64,000 bases of DNA from Prescottella defluvii. Its GTDB lineage: Bacteria; Actinomycetota; Actinomycetes; Mycobacteriales; Mycobacteriaceae. Shown in pieces: positions 22,931 through 32,200 of this stretch (positions are counted from its first letter, which is position 1; the number at the start of each line of letters is the position of its first letter). The stretch spans positions 2,604,001-2,668,000 of the forward strand of contig CP121458.1 in the NCBI GenBank assembly GCA_029690005.1, given 5' to 3'. The notes below the pieces were generated by a model. It was not told where the DNA came from. It did no database searches and saw nothing but the letters and a program-made list of their open reading frames with translations. Position numbers and translations under genes: made by a program.

Positions 22931-24145
22931 GGATTCTGGCGGTCATCGCAACAGCAGTCGTACCATCTCTTCGATGGGCGTACGGAATCCTAGCCGTTTG
23001 CGGGGGCGTTCATTGAGTTGGCGTGCCACTGATTCGAGGTCTGCTTTCGAATGCGCAGTCAGGTCCGAGCCTTTCGGGAAGTACTGACGGAGTATGCCGT
23101 TCGTGTTCTCGTTGGTCCCGCGCTGCCAAGGTGCGTGCGGATCGCAGAAGTAGATGTCGATGCCGGTGGCCGCACTGACGTTTTTCCAGTCCCGCATCTC
23201 CGAGCCCTGGTCCCACGTCAAGGTCCGACGCAGGGTCGTGGGCAGTGTCTCGAGTTGCTCGACCAGCGCGGGCGCGGTGTGCTCGGGCTTGTATCCGTCG
23301 GGCAGATGCACGAGCATGACGACGCCGGTGGCCCGTTCGACGAGGGTGCCGATCGCGCTCAGATTCCGCTTGCCAACGATGAGATCTCCTTCCCAATGCC
23401 CCGGCACTGCACGGTCTTTCGCTTCCTCGGAGCGGGCGGAGATGTTCACCATGCCGGGGATCCGGTTCTTGCGCTGGCCGGCCCTCCTACTGGGTCGACG
23501 TAGCCTTCGGCCGGTCCGCAGCGATCGGGTGAGGGTGTGTTCGAGTCCGCCGCGCGAAGGCTGATACAGCGATTGGTAGATGGTCTCGGCACTGACCTGC
23601 ATCCGGGGATCGTCGGGGAACTCGACACGGAGTCGGCCGGCGATCTGTTCCGGTGAGTGACGCTTGGTCAGGGATTCTTCGACCTTCGCGCGCAGCAGCG
23701 GGTCGGTCGCGAGCTTGGACGGTTTGGGCCAGAGGCCCTGCGGTAGGCGGCTGCGTGTGCCGATCGGGCGCGGTACTGCCCGGACGGTTCGCTGTTACGG
23801 GCGATCTCGCGCGAGATCGTGGAGGGACTCCGGTTCAGGGCCTTCGCGATGTCACGAAGCGTGCAACCTGCGGCGATACCGATGGCGATCTCTTCACGTT
23901 CCGCGAACGTCAAGCACCTGCCCTTGAGGTTGCGGCCGCGCCTGGGACGCACACCACCGCATGCCGCGAGCCACCGAGTGCCCTGCTTGGTGAACGTGCC
24001 CGCCGCCGCGGTGGCGTCTGTGATGAACTCACCCGCGGCCATCCCGGCCCAGAACGTTTGAAAGATCTCCGGAACCATCCGGTGAGAATAGGTAACCATG
24101 CGCGACACCCTCTGATCAGTGGTGTTGCGATCACCGCATGAACCC
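22931..24145 (-). mobile_element. IS30-family insertion sequence, about 1.2 kb
   Basis: The element is bounded by imperfect 22-bp inverted repeats, 22931-22952 and 24124-24145, matching at 18 of 22 positions (common core GTTGCGAT.ACCGC..GAA.CC). The left repeat contains the transposase stop codon, a common layout in IS30 elements. No target duplication could be confirmed by eye. It lies between the patatin gene and the terminator of a secreted-protein gene. Confidence 0.8.
22943..24099 (-). CDS. IS30-family transposase (1 frame break)
   Basis: About 385 residues after one base is restored near 23725. The N-terminal helix-turn-helix is RCLTFAEREEIAIGIAAG followed by LRDIAKALNRSPSTISREI, the IS30 hallmark. 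The DDE catalytic core shows GHWEGDLIVGK (first Asp), LTWDQGSEM (second Asp) and NENTNGILRQYFPKG (Glu). The ATG at 24099 is used; a GTG three codons upstream (VSRMV) is possible. If the break is real the element is inactive, but it looks like the base losses seen in other genes here. Confidence 0.88.
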
Positions 24146-24209
24146 ACGGAGCGGTGTGCAGGACAGGACATCTCGTTCTTTCGGCCCGAAGTCTTGTCGT
24201 CGCGAAAGG

Positions 24210-24244
24210 CCGTGGCCGCCACCCCGGTGGGGTGGCGGCCACGG
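24210..24244 (-). terminator. Terminator of the secreted-protein gene
   Basis: Perfect 16-bp stem (24210-24225 with 24229-24244) and 3-base loop. On the minus strand it starts about 29 bases after the stop codon at 24273 and is followed by CTTTCG. Confidence 0.8.
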
Positions 24245-24272
24245 GCATTGTTCATGCGGTGGTGTCGGTGGG

Positions 24273-24822
24273 TCAGGAGGTCCAGGTCATGGAGCCGAGG
24301 CTGCCGATTGGCATTGGCCCGGTCGAGATTGCGTCGATGATGTCGACGGCGACGGGCAGGGCCGCGTCGGCGCCGATGCCGTGAGGGTGAACTCGAACGG
24401 TCCGGTGGTGGTGGGGGTTCCGGACAGGACCCGTCCGCGGAGAGGGTCAGGCCGTCGGGCAGCGTGCCGGCGGTGACGGTCACGGTCGGGGCGGGTCGCC
24501 CGGTGACGGTGAATGCGTGGCTGTAGGGCCGGCCGACGAACCCGAGGGGCGCGGTGCCTGAGAGGGCGGGCGCCTGATCGATCGCGATCACCGACACCGT
24601 GCCGTCGCCACCGTTGGTGACGTAGGCGCGGGCCGCGTCCGGGCTGACCGCCACCGCGAACGGCGCCGTGCCGACCGGGATGGTGTCGGTAATGGTATCC
24701 GCGGCCGCCGGCCCCGCAACCACGGTGGTCAGGGCCGCGGCGACCGTGAACCCGGCGGCCGCGAGTGCCGCCGCGCCACGAGACAGCAGCCGCTGTGGGC
24801 GTGGCCGATCAACGATGGCCAT
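24273..24822 (-). CDS. Secreted protein with one YVTN-type blade and an Ig-like domain (2 frame breaks)
   Basis: About 183 residues. A long signal peptide (RLLSRGAAALAAAGFTVAAA, then ending AGPAAAD) is followed by one YVTN beta-propeller repeat (TAPFAVAVSPDAARAYVTN). A putative Ig-like segment follows (GRPYSHAFTVTGRPAPTVTV, GTLPDGLTLSADG, then LSGTPTTTGPFEFTLTAS). Two single-base losses near 24430 and 24370 give the ending PIGSLGSMTWTS. The ATG at 24822 has GGAGGGGA upstream. Only one blade is present, too few for a propeller, so it may be a remnant of a larger surface protein or an independent small exported one. Function unknown. Confidence 0.65.
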
Positions 24823-25171
24823 AGAAGATGCTCCCCTCCAGGTGCAGTCCGCACCCGTCAGGGGTGCGCAGCAGCCACAGTCGGGTAGCCACCTGGGAAG
24901 AACATAACGGACACCCGTCCAGAAATCGGCCGTTCCCGGCCCGGCATCCGGCGCCGATAACAAGAGCGAAAAGCCCTGATCGTTAGCTGATCCCCGGAGA
25001 CTCGGCACAGCGCGTACGAGGGCACTGCGGCGCCGATGGTCATTGCCTTTCCAGCGGGATGAGGAGACGATCGATCATCCGGACGCACGCTCGATCCCGT
25101 GTCGGTCGCAGCGTTGGGTCGCCTGAGCATCGCAGAGAGTCACGACTGATCGAAGTCGAAAGGGAGTGAGC
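24823..25171. other. Intergenic region between divergent genes
   Basis: 349 bases between the leftward secreted-protein gene and the rightward small membrane protein. It contains a short hairpin (GCACCC-N5-GGGTGC, about 24851-24867) in the leader of the leftward gene. I found no convincing small gene or RNA. Confidence 0.5.
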
Positions 25172-25562
25172 ATGGAACCGGGGGAGTGGCTGGCGGGGCC
25201 TGTGGTCGACCTTGCCCAGCTTGGGTCCTGGGGCGCTGCGCTTGTCAGCGCGGCGATGATCCTCCTGTTGATCACGACGGTCCCGACCCTGATCGGCCGC
25301 ATGACCGGTCGGTGGCTGGCCCGTCGATCATCTCCCCGGTCCATGCAGATCGGGGATCGGTATCTGCGCCGGACTTCTATTGGGTGTCCCGGTCGTGGGT
25401 GCGGTGCTCCAAGGGATCGAGTATGTGCCCATGCCAGGCCGATACATTGCGATCTGGGTGGCCTGGCTAGCCGTGATCGTGCTGGAGCGATGGTTCAATC
25501 GCTCCGGCCGCCTGGCAGCAGGACGAGACCAGGTGCTCGAGCCGCACCAGCATCAACCCTGA
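25172..25562 (+). CDS. Small membrane protein, unknown (1 frame break)
   Basis: About 129 residues if one extra base (or two missing) between 25325 and 25360 is allowed for. Three hydrophobic segments: SWGAALVSAAMILLLITTVP, GIGICAGLLLGVPVVGAVL and YIAIWVAWLAVIVLERW. The tail is charged and ends in HQHQP. The ATG at 25172 follows AAAGGGAG by six bases. I do not recognise the family. It lies in the accessory block. Confidence 0.55.
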
Positions 25563-25810
25563 CCTCGGTCTAGGCGGTTCTCCTGTCCCTCCTGTCCGGG
25601 GTGCTCGCCGCGCGACATCCTGCCGTCGACAGCACTGAACACCGGCGGCTCTTCCGCCTGCGTTGCGGCGCAGTCGGACCTGCATTGGGGCACGAGCGAA
25701 TACGACCACTACGCAGCACCGCGCTGCGCGCGATCCCTTCTTCTTGTCGCCGTGACGGGCTGACTGGAGAGTCGAAGGCGTCGACGAGCTGTCGACGTGT
25801 GGAGGTTCTC

Positions 25811-25977
25811 ATGAACGCAGACAACGGGATTCCCGCGAGTTCCCCGGTGGTGAGGTGCAGTACGGCAGCGTGTCGGCCGCCGGCATCGTCTCCCTCGAGA
25901 CCGCCGGCCACGGTGGTGCCGCGGATCGCGCCATGCGACATTGCGGATGGGGCGAGCGCCCGGGCCTTGGGTCGTGA
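25811..25977 (+). CDS. Candidate small Cys-containing protein (1 frame break)
   Basis: The ATG at 25811 follows a strong ribosome site (TGGAGG, six bases away). It reads MNADNGIPASSPVVRCSTAAC and then, if one base is restored near 25878, continues AGIVSLETAGHGGAADRAMR and stops at 25975-25977, about 55 residues. Cys spacing recalls small DUF1540-like proteins, but similarity is weak. It ends nine bases before the convergent MerR gene. Without the repair the frame would run deep into MerR, which is unlikely. Confidence 0.35.
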
Positions 25978-25985
25978 GGCCAGCT

Positions 25986-26681
25986 TCACCCCTGGGCTTC
26001 TTGGTAGTTCAGGTAAGCGGATAGGGCGGCTGAGGCAGTCAGGAGCGACCGGCTGTTCTGGTCGATCCGCTGCGCCCAGGCGCGCACGGCGCGTTGGGCT
26101 TCAGCAGAACTGCCCGCGGTGCGTGTTTCGCGGATCACTGCCGCGATTTGGTCCAGCCGATAGTTGGCGCGGCGCAGGAGGTGTGCCAGCTCGGCATCGT
26201 GGACGTCTTGACGGCCGTACCGGCGATGTCCCGATGTATCTCGCATCGGTGAAAGGACCCCGGAACGCTCCCACCCGCGAAGTGCCGTCGTAGTGACCCC
26301 GAGTCGGCGAGCCAACTCCCCGGCGCTGAGAGGGAAAGATCTCATCGACGGCCGTGAGCCCCGGCGGGCTTCACCCAACGCGTCGTCAAGCATCCGCACC
26401 GCCTCCCGGTCGTGGAGCAACTGCGTATGGGCTCGGTCGAGGGCTTCCAACCCCTGTGCCGTCTCGCCCATGTTGAAGGCCACCATGATCTCGCGCGCGG
26501 GCCCGTGACCAACCGCGGCCACGAGGGCGACGAAGGCCTCGAGCGCCGCCAGGTGCAGCTCGCCGTAGCGGCGGTAACCGTTGGCGAGACGTGTCGCGGG
26601 CGGCAAGATGCCGGCCTCCTCGTAGTTGCGAACGGCCTGCTGGGAAACGGACACCGCTCGTGCGAGATCCACCGGCCGCAT
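25986..26681 (-). CDS. MerR-family regulator with two HTH domains
   Basis: 231 residues, intact. Two complete MerR-type winged-helix domains in tandem. The first is PVDLARAVSVSQQAVRNYEE with GILPPATRLANGYRRYG; the second, near residue 115, is SAGELARRLGVTTTALRGWE with GVLSPMRDTSGHRRYG. A C-terminal helical region (RAVRAWAQRIDQNSRSLL) follows. This TioE-like double layout is known in actinobacteria and is usually local control. The ATG at 26681 has AAAGGAGG directly upstream; a longer frame from 26735 exists but lacks such a site. It is divergent from the two Imm5-like genes, 87 bases away, and probably regulates them. Confidence 0.85.
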   Translation of the reverse strand: MRPVDLARAVSVSQQAVRNYEEAGILPPATRLANGYRRYGELHLAALEAFVALVAAVGHGPAREIMVAFNMGETAQGLEALDRAHTQLLHDREAVRMLDDALGEARRGSRPSMRSFPLSAGELARRLGVTTTALRGWERSGVLSPMRDTSGHRRYGRQDVHDAELAHLLRRANYRLDQIAAVIRETRTAGSSAEAQRAVRAWAQRIDQNSRSLLTASAALSAYLNYQEAQG

Positions 26682-26689
26682 CCATCCTC

Positions 26690-26753
26690 CTTTGAAGGTT
26701 TCCGTTCGATACCAGCAGACAACGTGCCAAAACACTCGACCGAGAGTTCAAAG
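26690..26753. promoter_or_regulatory. Inverted repeat between merR and the imm5-like operon
   Basis: CTTTGAA at 26690-26696 and TTCAAAG at 26747-26753 form a 7-bp inverted repeat spanning most of the 87-base divergent region. It is a candidate operator for the double-HTH MerR protein, whose two domains could bind separated half sites. Confidence 0.35.
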
Positions 26754-26768
26754 TTACGATCAGAGAGC

Positions 26769-27377
26769 GTGAACACCCAGCCGAAGCCCTCCACCCGGCG
26801 CGAACCGCGCCCTTCAGAATTCGCCTTGACCTTGGACGAGCTCAGGGCGGTGACGGCTTTTGCCGTGGCCTCGGCTGAGCAGGTGCTCCCGCTCTTCGAA
26901 GCGCATCGCCCGCACGACAGCAGGCCGCGTGCGGCGCTCGAGGCCGCAGTCGCTTTCGTCAACGGAAGCCGCCGATCCCGTGCCCAGCGAGTGACGGCAG
27001 CGGCCGCCCACCGTGCTGGAAAGCAAGCAGCGTCGCCTGTGCCGTTCCACGCCGCGATGGCCGCAGGCGATGCCGCCGCGTCGGCGTACCTGCATCCGCT
27101 GGCGGACGCGGCCCAGGTCAACCACATCCTGCGGGCATCTGCGCACACCATCCGCGTCTTCGAGATGTGCCCCGGCGAGGAAGATGCCGAGGGCAACCCG
27201 GTCGAGCGAATCGCAAACCTCGCGACCCCGCTGCTCATCGACGTCCTCCGCCGCTACCCGCGGATCGGAATCGGCACGAATCGGGTCAGCCAACTCGTTC
27301 ACGAACTCGACGACCGTCTGCGAGACCGGTCGCAAACCCCGCTCACGCGAGACGACCGAGTGCTGGGGCAGCGATGA
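26769..27377 (+). CDS. Imm5-like putative immunity protein, first copy
   Basis: 202 residues, intact. Mostly alpha-helical, with FALTLDELRAVTAFAVASAE, VLPLFEAHRPHDSRPRAALE and AAVAFVNGSRRSRAQRVTAA followed by alternating His/Ala-rich helices. This is the pattern of proteins annotated as putative immunity protein (Imm5, PF14423): a leading LTxxELR/DHRLLALWA helix, then P-D/H-D-x-RPR and several ARxAA repeats. The GTG at 26769 is chosen because the in-frame sequence before it is shared with the divergent regulatory region. Its stop overlaps the start of the second copy by four bases (ATGA). No toxin gene is adjacent, so an immunity role is only a family label. Confidence 0.6.
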   Translation: MNTQPKPSTRREPRPSEFALTLDELRAVTAFAVASAEQVLPLFEAHRPHDSRPRAALEAAVAFVNGSRRSRAQRVTAAAAHRAGKQAASPVPFHAAMAAGDAAASAYLHPLADAAQVNHILRASAHTIRVFEMCPGEEDAEGNPVERIANLATPLLIDVLRRYPRIGIGTNRVSQLVHELDDRLRDRSQTPLTRDDRVLGQR

Positions 27378-27883
27378 TCCTGCCCAAGGTCCGAGACCCC
27401 CGCATGGTGACCATCCGTCGTGGTGGCTCGCTGACCGACGCCGATCATCGGTTGCTCGCGTTGTGGGCCGCAGAGTGCGCCGAGCACGTTCTGTGCCATT
27501 TCGAGCGTGAGCACCCCGACGATCACCGTCCCCGAGACGCAGTCGCGGCCGCCCGAGCGTGGGCCCGAGGTGACATGCCGATGATGCAGGCACGCGCAGC
27601 GGGTGGACACGCGATGGGTGCCGCCAGGCCTCTCGTCGGCGCGGCCCGCTTCGCCGCCTACGCGGCCGGACAGGCCGCATGCGTGGGACACGTCGCCGAA
27701 CACGATCTCGGCGCCGCGGCGTACGCCATCAAGGCAGTTCGAAGCGCGCAACCCGGCAATTCCCGGGCAGGCCGGATCGAGCGCGACTGGCAGCGCGACA
27801 AGCTCCCTGAACAGGTCCGCACGCTTGTCCTCGAAGACCAGGCCCGCCGCAACAGCATCTGCTGGTCAGTCTTCTCCGACTGA
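27374..27883 (+). CDS. Imm5-like putative immunity protein, second copy
   Basis: 169 residues, intact. TDADHRLLALWAAECAEHVL, then HPDDHRPRDAVAAARAWARG and repeated Ala/His helices (GHAMGAARPLVGAARFAAYA) match the Imm5 core more closely than the first copy. It is translationally coupled to that copy through an ATGA overlap, and the two share the same motif order, suggesting an old duplication. A hairpin terminator follows. Actual function is unknown. Confidence 0.68.
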   Translation: MILPKVRDPRMVTIRRGGSLTDADHRLLALWAAECAEHVLCHFEREHPDDHRPRDAVAAARAWARGDMPMMQARAAGGHAMGAARPLVGAARFAAYAAGQAACVGHVAEHDLGAAAYAIKAVRSAQPGNSRAGRIERDWQRDKLPEQVRTLVLEDQARRNSICWSVFSD

Positions 27884-27937
27884 GTCGAGGCAAACACCTT
27901 CGCGGTGAACAGGCTCAGCTGATCCAGCCGACGAAAG

Positions 27938-27971
27938 CGAGGCCACGATCTCCTTCGAGTTCGTGGCCTCG
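27938..27971 (+). terminator. Hairpin after the imm5-like operon
   Basis: Perfect 11-bp stem CGAGGCCACGA/TCGTGGCCTCG around a 12-base loop, 55 bases after the operon stop and 30 bases from the 3' end of tRNA-Leu, so it may serve both. Confidence 0.6.
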
Positions 27972-28000
27972 TGCGTCGCAGTTCGTCGAACTGCTCTCTG

Positions 28001-28081
<81 letters not shown>

Positions 28082-28158
28082 GAGCGGTGTCAGCCTACGC
28101 CACCGGCGGCCGGTCCCGATTCGCAGGATCGGCCGCCGGGGAGCGCACATCGATTCTG

Positions 28159-28823
28159 CTACGCGGACAACGGCTTCGGCGCTCGATCGCGGGTGCGGTG
28201 GTATCGCCAGATCGCACCCAGCAGCGCGGCCGGGTCGATGCTTGCGCTGTCGGCGGTCGCGGCGAGCAGGTCGAGCGCCTCCGCCTCCGTCGGGGACGAC
28301 TCGTCGGCGCCGAGGGCGTCGGCGACGAACTGGTGCACCGCATCGAGCGCGGTGGGTCCGATCAATCCCAGTCGCGGCACGAATGTCTCCCACGTGGTCG
28401 CGCCAGTCCGGGTATCGCCGCGATCTCCTCCCACGCGGCGCGGCCGTCGCCGATCCGGCTGCTGTCGCGGATCCCCGCCTCGACGAGCGCCGCCGCGGTC
28501 CGGGCCGCAGCCTCCGCTTTGGTGGTGTAGTTGCCGGGCACGCGCTGGCGGTTGCCGAGGATCTCCGCGAGCCGGTCGGGTGAGTCGGCGAAGGCGGCGA
28601 GTGCGGTGAGGTCGTCGAGTTCAGCGTCGCGGTGTGCGCGCCAGTTCCCGAGCACGCGGCGGACGCCGGATGTCGGTGTGCCGTAGGTGGCGCGGGCCGA
28701 GAAGACGGCATCGAGCAGCGCGGCCTCCGTCTCGCCGGGCCACCCCGGCGGCCAGTGGGACCGATCGTGCGGCAGGACGTCGTCGATGAACGCGGCGAGT
28801 GCGCGGACCTCCGGTGTGCTCAT
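28159..28823 (-). CDS. Hypothetical protein (1 frame break)
   Basis: About 221 residues after one base is restored near 28405. Helical and acidic, no signal peptide. PEVRALAAFIDDVLPHDRSH opens the protein, GVRRVLGNWRAHRDAELDDL lies near residue 60, KAEAAARTAAALVEAGIRD near 110, and ATTWETFVPRLGLIGPTALD after the break. I do not recognise the family. The ATG at 28823 has GGGGGA upstream. It reads away from fas and ends 77 bases before tRNA-Leu. Confidence 0.6.
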
Positions 28824-28956
28824 GGTTCCCCCAAGATGTTCGGTTGTCAGGTGCTCGGGGCGGCACGTTAATCGGAGCCTCCGACAGCGCCTTCGGGCCC
28901 GGACCGCACGTCGAGGCTCCGCCGTCAAGAGGGTCACGAATTGATAACAATCAACG

Positions 28957-28970
28957 TGAGGGTTTCCTCA
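28957..28970. promoter_or_regulatory. TGAGG-N4-CCTCA site 1 upstream of fas
   Basis: Perfect 5-bp inverted repeat TGAGG-GTTT-CCTCA inside the longer shared string ACGTGAGGnTTnCCTCA. The same element recurs at 29099-29112, 142 bases closer to fas. Candidate binding site for a dimeric repressor or activator of fatty acid synthesis such as a FasR-type protein; the regulator is not identified. Confidence 0.55.
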
Positions 28971-28996
28971 GGTTTGTGGACGTCCACGCATGGCCC

Positions 28997-29031
28997 GTGA
29001 CCCGCGGATACGTGGTCTACTCGCGGGTCAC
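28997..29031. promoter_or_regulatory. 10-bp inverted repeat upstream of fas
   Basis: GTGACCCGCG at 28997-29006 and CGCGGGTCAC at 29022-29031, perfect, with a 15-base spacer. It lies between the two TGAGG sites and may be an operator or a leader hairpin. Confidence 0.4.
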
Positions 29032-29098
29032 TTGGGTGGCGTCCTGTGGTCAAAGTCACTCGATACTCGCTGGTAGGAAGCGTGGGTGTAACCAAACG

Positions 29099-29112
29099 TG
29101 AGGCTTCCCTCA
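29099..29112. promoter_or_regulatory. TGAGG-N4-CCTCA site 2 upstream of fas
   Basis: TGAGG-CTTC-CCTCA, again preceded by ACG and matching site 1 over ACGTGAGGnTTnCCTCA. It lies just upstream of a possible -35 box (TTGACG at 29129) and about 156 bases before the fas start codon. Confidence 0.55.
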
Positions 29113-29267
29113 TGATTTTGTGCCAACCTTGACGAGCCCGAATTCGCTGTATTCCCAGCGCGTTCGAGGGGTGCCGTGGATGTCGAGGGACATTGCGCGT
29201 CAACTCTGCCGAGGGCGGCCGACCACGACCTACCTCCCGTCAGGAACCAGGAGAGGACTCAACTCCA

Positions 29268-32200
29268 GTGACGATCGACGACACTGCAGGAAACGGACGA
29301 ACCTCGAAGGAGCACAGCCAGTTCGGTGCGGATCGGTCTCCGGTCCGCTCCGCCGCACAGGGACCGCTCGTGGACCGCCTCCGCGCCGGCGAGCCGTACG
29401 CGCTGGCCTTCGGCGGCCAGGGTGCGCCGTGGCTGAGCGCCCTCGCCGAGCTCACCCGTGACAGCGGCCTCGAACCGTCCCTCACGGAGCTCGTCAACGA
29501 AGCCGCCGCGATCCTCGAGCCGGTGGCACAGGATCTTCTCGTCGTGCGCCCGGTCGGATTCGACCCGATCGCGTGGATTCTCGAGCAGGAGCTCGCGGAC
29601 GATGAAGACACTGCGAAGGCCGCCGGCCCGTCTGCGGCCGCGCTGACCTCCGCCGCGGTGTCGCTGCCCGGCGTGTTCCTCACCCAGCTCGCCGCGCTGC
29701 GAGCGCTGCGGCAGCAGGGCCTCGACCCGGCCGTCACCGCGCCGGTCGCGACGATCGGCCACTCGCAGGGCCTGATCGCCGCCGCCGCGGTCTCCGGGGC
29801 CGGCGCCGCCGACGGCGCGCTGCTCGCCACCGCCCAGCTCATCGGCGCGGCCGCCGGGCTGGTGGGTCGCCGCCGCGGCATCATTGCCACCGCCGACCGC
29901 TCGCCGATGCTCGCCGTCTCCAACATCGATCCCGAGCGCCTCGCGGCGATCGTCGCCGAACTGGCCGAGGGCGTCGACGCCGACCGCTCCGCCGTCATGG
30001 CGATCCGCAACGGCCGCCGTCGCGTCGTGCTGGCCGGTCCGCCCGCGCAGCTCGCTCGCGTCCAGCAGCGCTGCGAGCAGATCGCGGCCGACGAGACCCG
30101 CGCCCGCGACGCCAAGTCCCGTGGCGGTGCGGTCTTCTCGCCCGTCTTCGAGTCGCTGTCCGTCGAGGTCGGCTTCCACCACCCGGCGCTGAACGAAGCC
30201 GTCGACATCATCGGCGGCTGGGCCGCTCGCTGTGGCCTCGACGCCGACCAGGTGCGTGAGCTCGCGCAGGCCGTGCTCGTCGACCCGGTCGACTGGGTCG
30301 AGGAGGTCGAGGGCGCCGTTTCCTCCGGCGCCGCGTGGATCCTGGACCTGGGCCCCGGCGACCTGCTCACCCGCATGACCTCCACGGGCCTGCGCGGTCA
30401 GGGCGTCGGCATCGTCGCCGCCTCCACTCGCGCCGGTCACCGCAACCTGCTCACGCCGGGCGCCGCACCCGAGGTGCCGCGCGCGTGGACCGAGTTCGCG
30501 CCCAAGGCCGTCGCGCTGCCCGACGGCCGCGTCGCCGTCGAGACCGCGTTCACGCGACTGACCGGACGTTCGCCGATCCTGCTCGCGGGCATGACCCCCA
30601 CGACCGTCGACCCCAAGATCGTCGCCGCGGCCGCCAACGCCGGCCACTGGGCCGAGCTGGCCGGCGGCGGACAGGTCACCGAGCAGATCTTCGCCGACCA
30701 CGTCGAGGAGCTGAAGGGCCTGCTCGAGCCGGGCCGCGCCGTCCAGTTCAACTCGATGTTCCTGGACCCGTACCTGTGGAAGCTGCACGTGGGCGGCAAG
30801 CGCCTGGTGCCGCGTGCCCGCGCCGCGGGTGCCCCGTTCGACGGCGTCGTCGTCACCGCCGGCATCCCCGAGCTCGAGGAAGCCGTCACGATCATCGACG
30901 AGCTGACCGAGGCCGGCTTCAGCTACGTCGCGTTCAAGCCGGGCACCGTCGCGCAGATCCGCTCCGTGATCCGCATCGCGAACGAGGTGCCGAACTACCC
31001 GGTCATCGTCCACATCGAGGGCGGCCGCGCCGGCGGTCACCACTCGTGGGAGGACCTCGACGACCTGCTGCTCGACACCTACTCCGAGCTGCGCACCCGC
31101 GACAACCTGGTGCTGTGCGTCGGTGGCGGCATCGGCACCCCCGAGCGGGCCGCCGACTACCTGACCGGCCGCTGGTCCACCGCCTACGGCTTCCCGGCGA
31201 TGCCGCTCGACGGCATCCTCGTCGGCACCGCCGCGATGGCGACGCTCGAGGCCACCACCTCGCCCGACGTCAAGCAGATGCTCGTCGACACCCCGGCACC
31301 CCCGACTGGGTCGGTGCGGGCACGGCGGAGGGCGGCATGGCCTCCGGCCGCAGCCAGCTCGGCGCCGACATCCACGAGATCGACAACGCGGCATCGCGCA
31401 CCGGCCGCCTGCTCGACGAGGTCGCCGGCGACGCCGATGCCGTCGCCGCCCGCCGCGACGAGATCATCGCCGCGCTCGACGTGACCGCCAAGCCGTACTT
31501 CGGCGACGTCGCTTCCATGACTTACCAGCAGTGGCTGCGCCGCTACCTGGAGCTGGCCGTGGGCGTCGACTCCCCGCAGGCGTTCGACTGCGGCGGCGAC
31601 GTGCAGGACGCGATCGTGGACGCCACGCAGTCGGTGTGGCTGGACGTGTCGTGGCGTGACCGCTTCGGCGAGATGCTCCAGCGCGCCGAGGCCCGTCTGC
31701 ACCGCAACGACCGCGGTCCCATCCAGACCCTGTTCGCCGACTCGGCGTCGCTCGACCGGCCGTTCGCGGCGCTGTGCGCGCTCGAGGCCGCGTACCCCGA
31801 CTACGCCACCACCGTCCTGCACCCGGCCGACGTGCCGTTCTTCGTCGCGCTGTGCAAGACCCCGGAAAGCCGGTCAACTTCGTGCCCGTCGTCGACGGCG
31901 ACGTGCGCCGCTGGTGGCGTTCGGACTCGCTGTGGCAGGCGCACGATCCGCGCTATACCGCCGACCAGGTGTGCATCATCCCCGGCACCGTCGCGGTCGC
32001 CGGCATCACCCGCGTCGACGAGCCCGTCGGTGAGCTGCTCGACCGTTTCGAGAAGGCCACGGCCGACCAGCTGGTCGCCGCCGGCGCCACCCCGGCGCCC
32101 GTCGCGGGTCGTCGCCACGGCGGCTTCGGCACCGGGCTGCTCGACGCCGTCCTCACTGCCCCCGATGTGCGGTGGGCCGCGCGCCTGACGCAGAACCCGG

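Larger units (their letters stand above)
28824..29267. other. Long regulatory region upstream of fas
   Basis: 444 bases without a convincing gene, less GC-rich than the flanks from about 28935 to 29160. It holds two TGAGG-N4-CCTCA sites, a 10-bp inverted repeat between them, and possible -35/-10 elements TTGACG (29129) and TATTCC (29150) with a short 15-base spacer. The layout suggests controlled transcription of fas. Confidence 0.6.
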
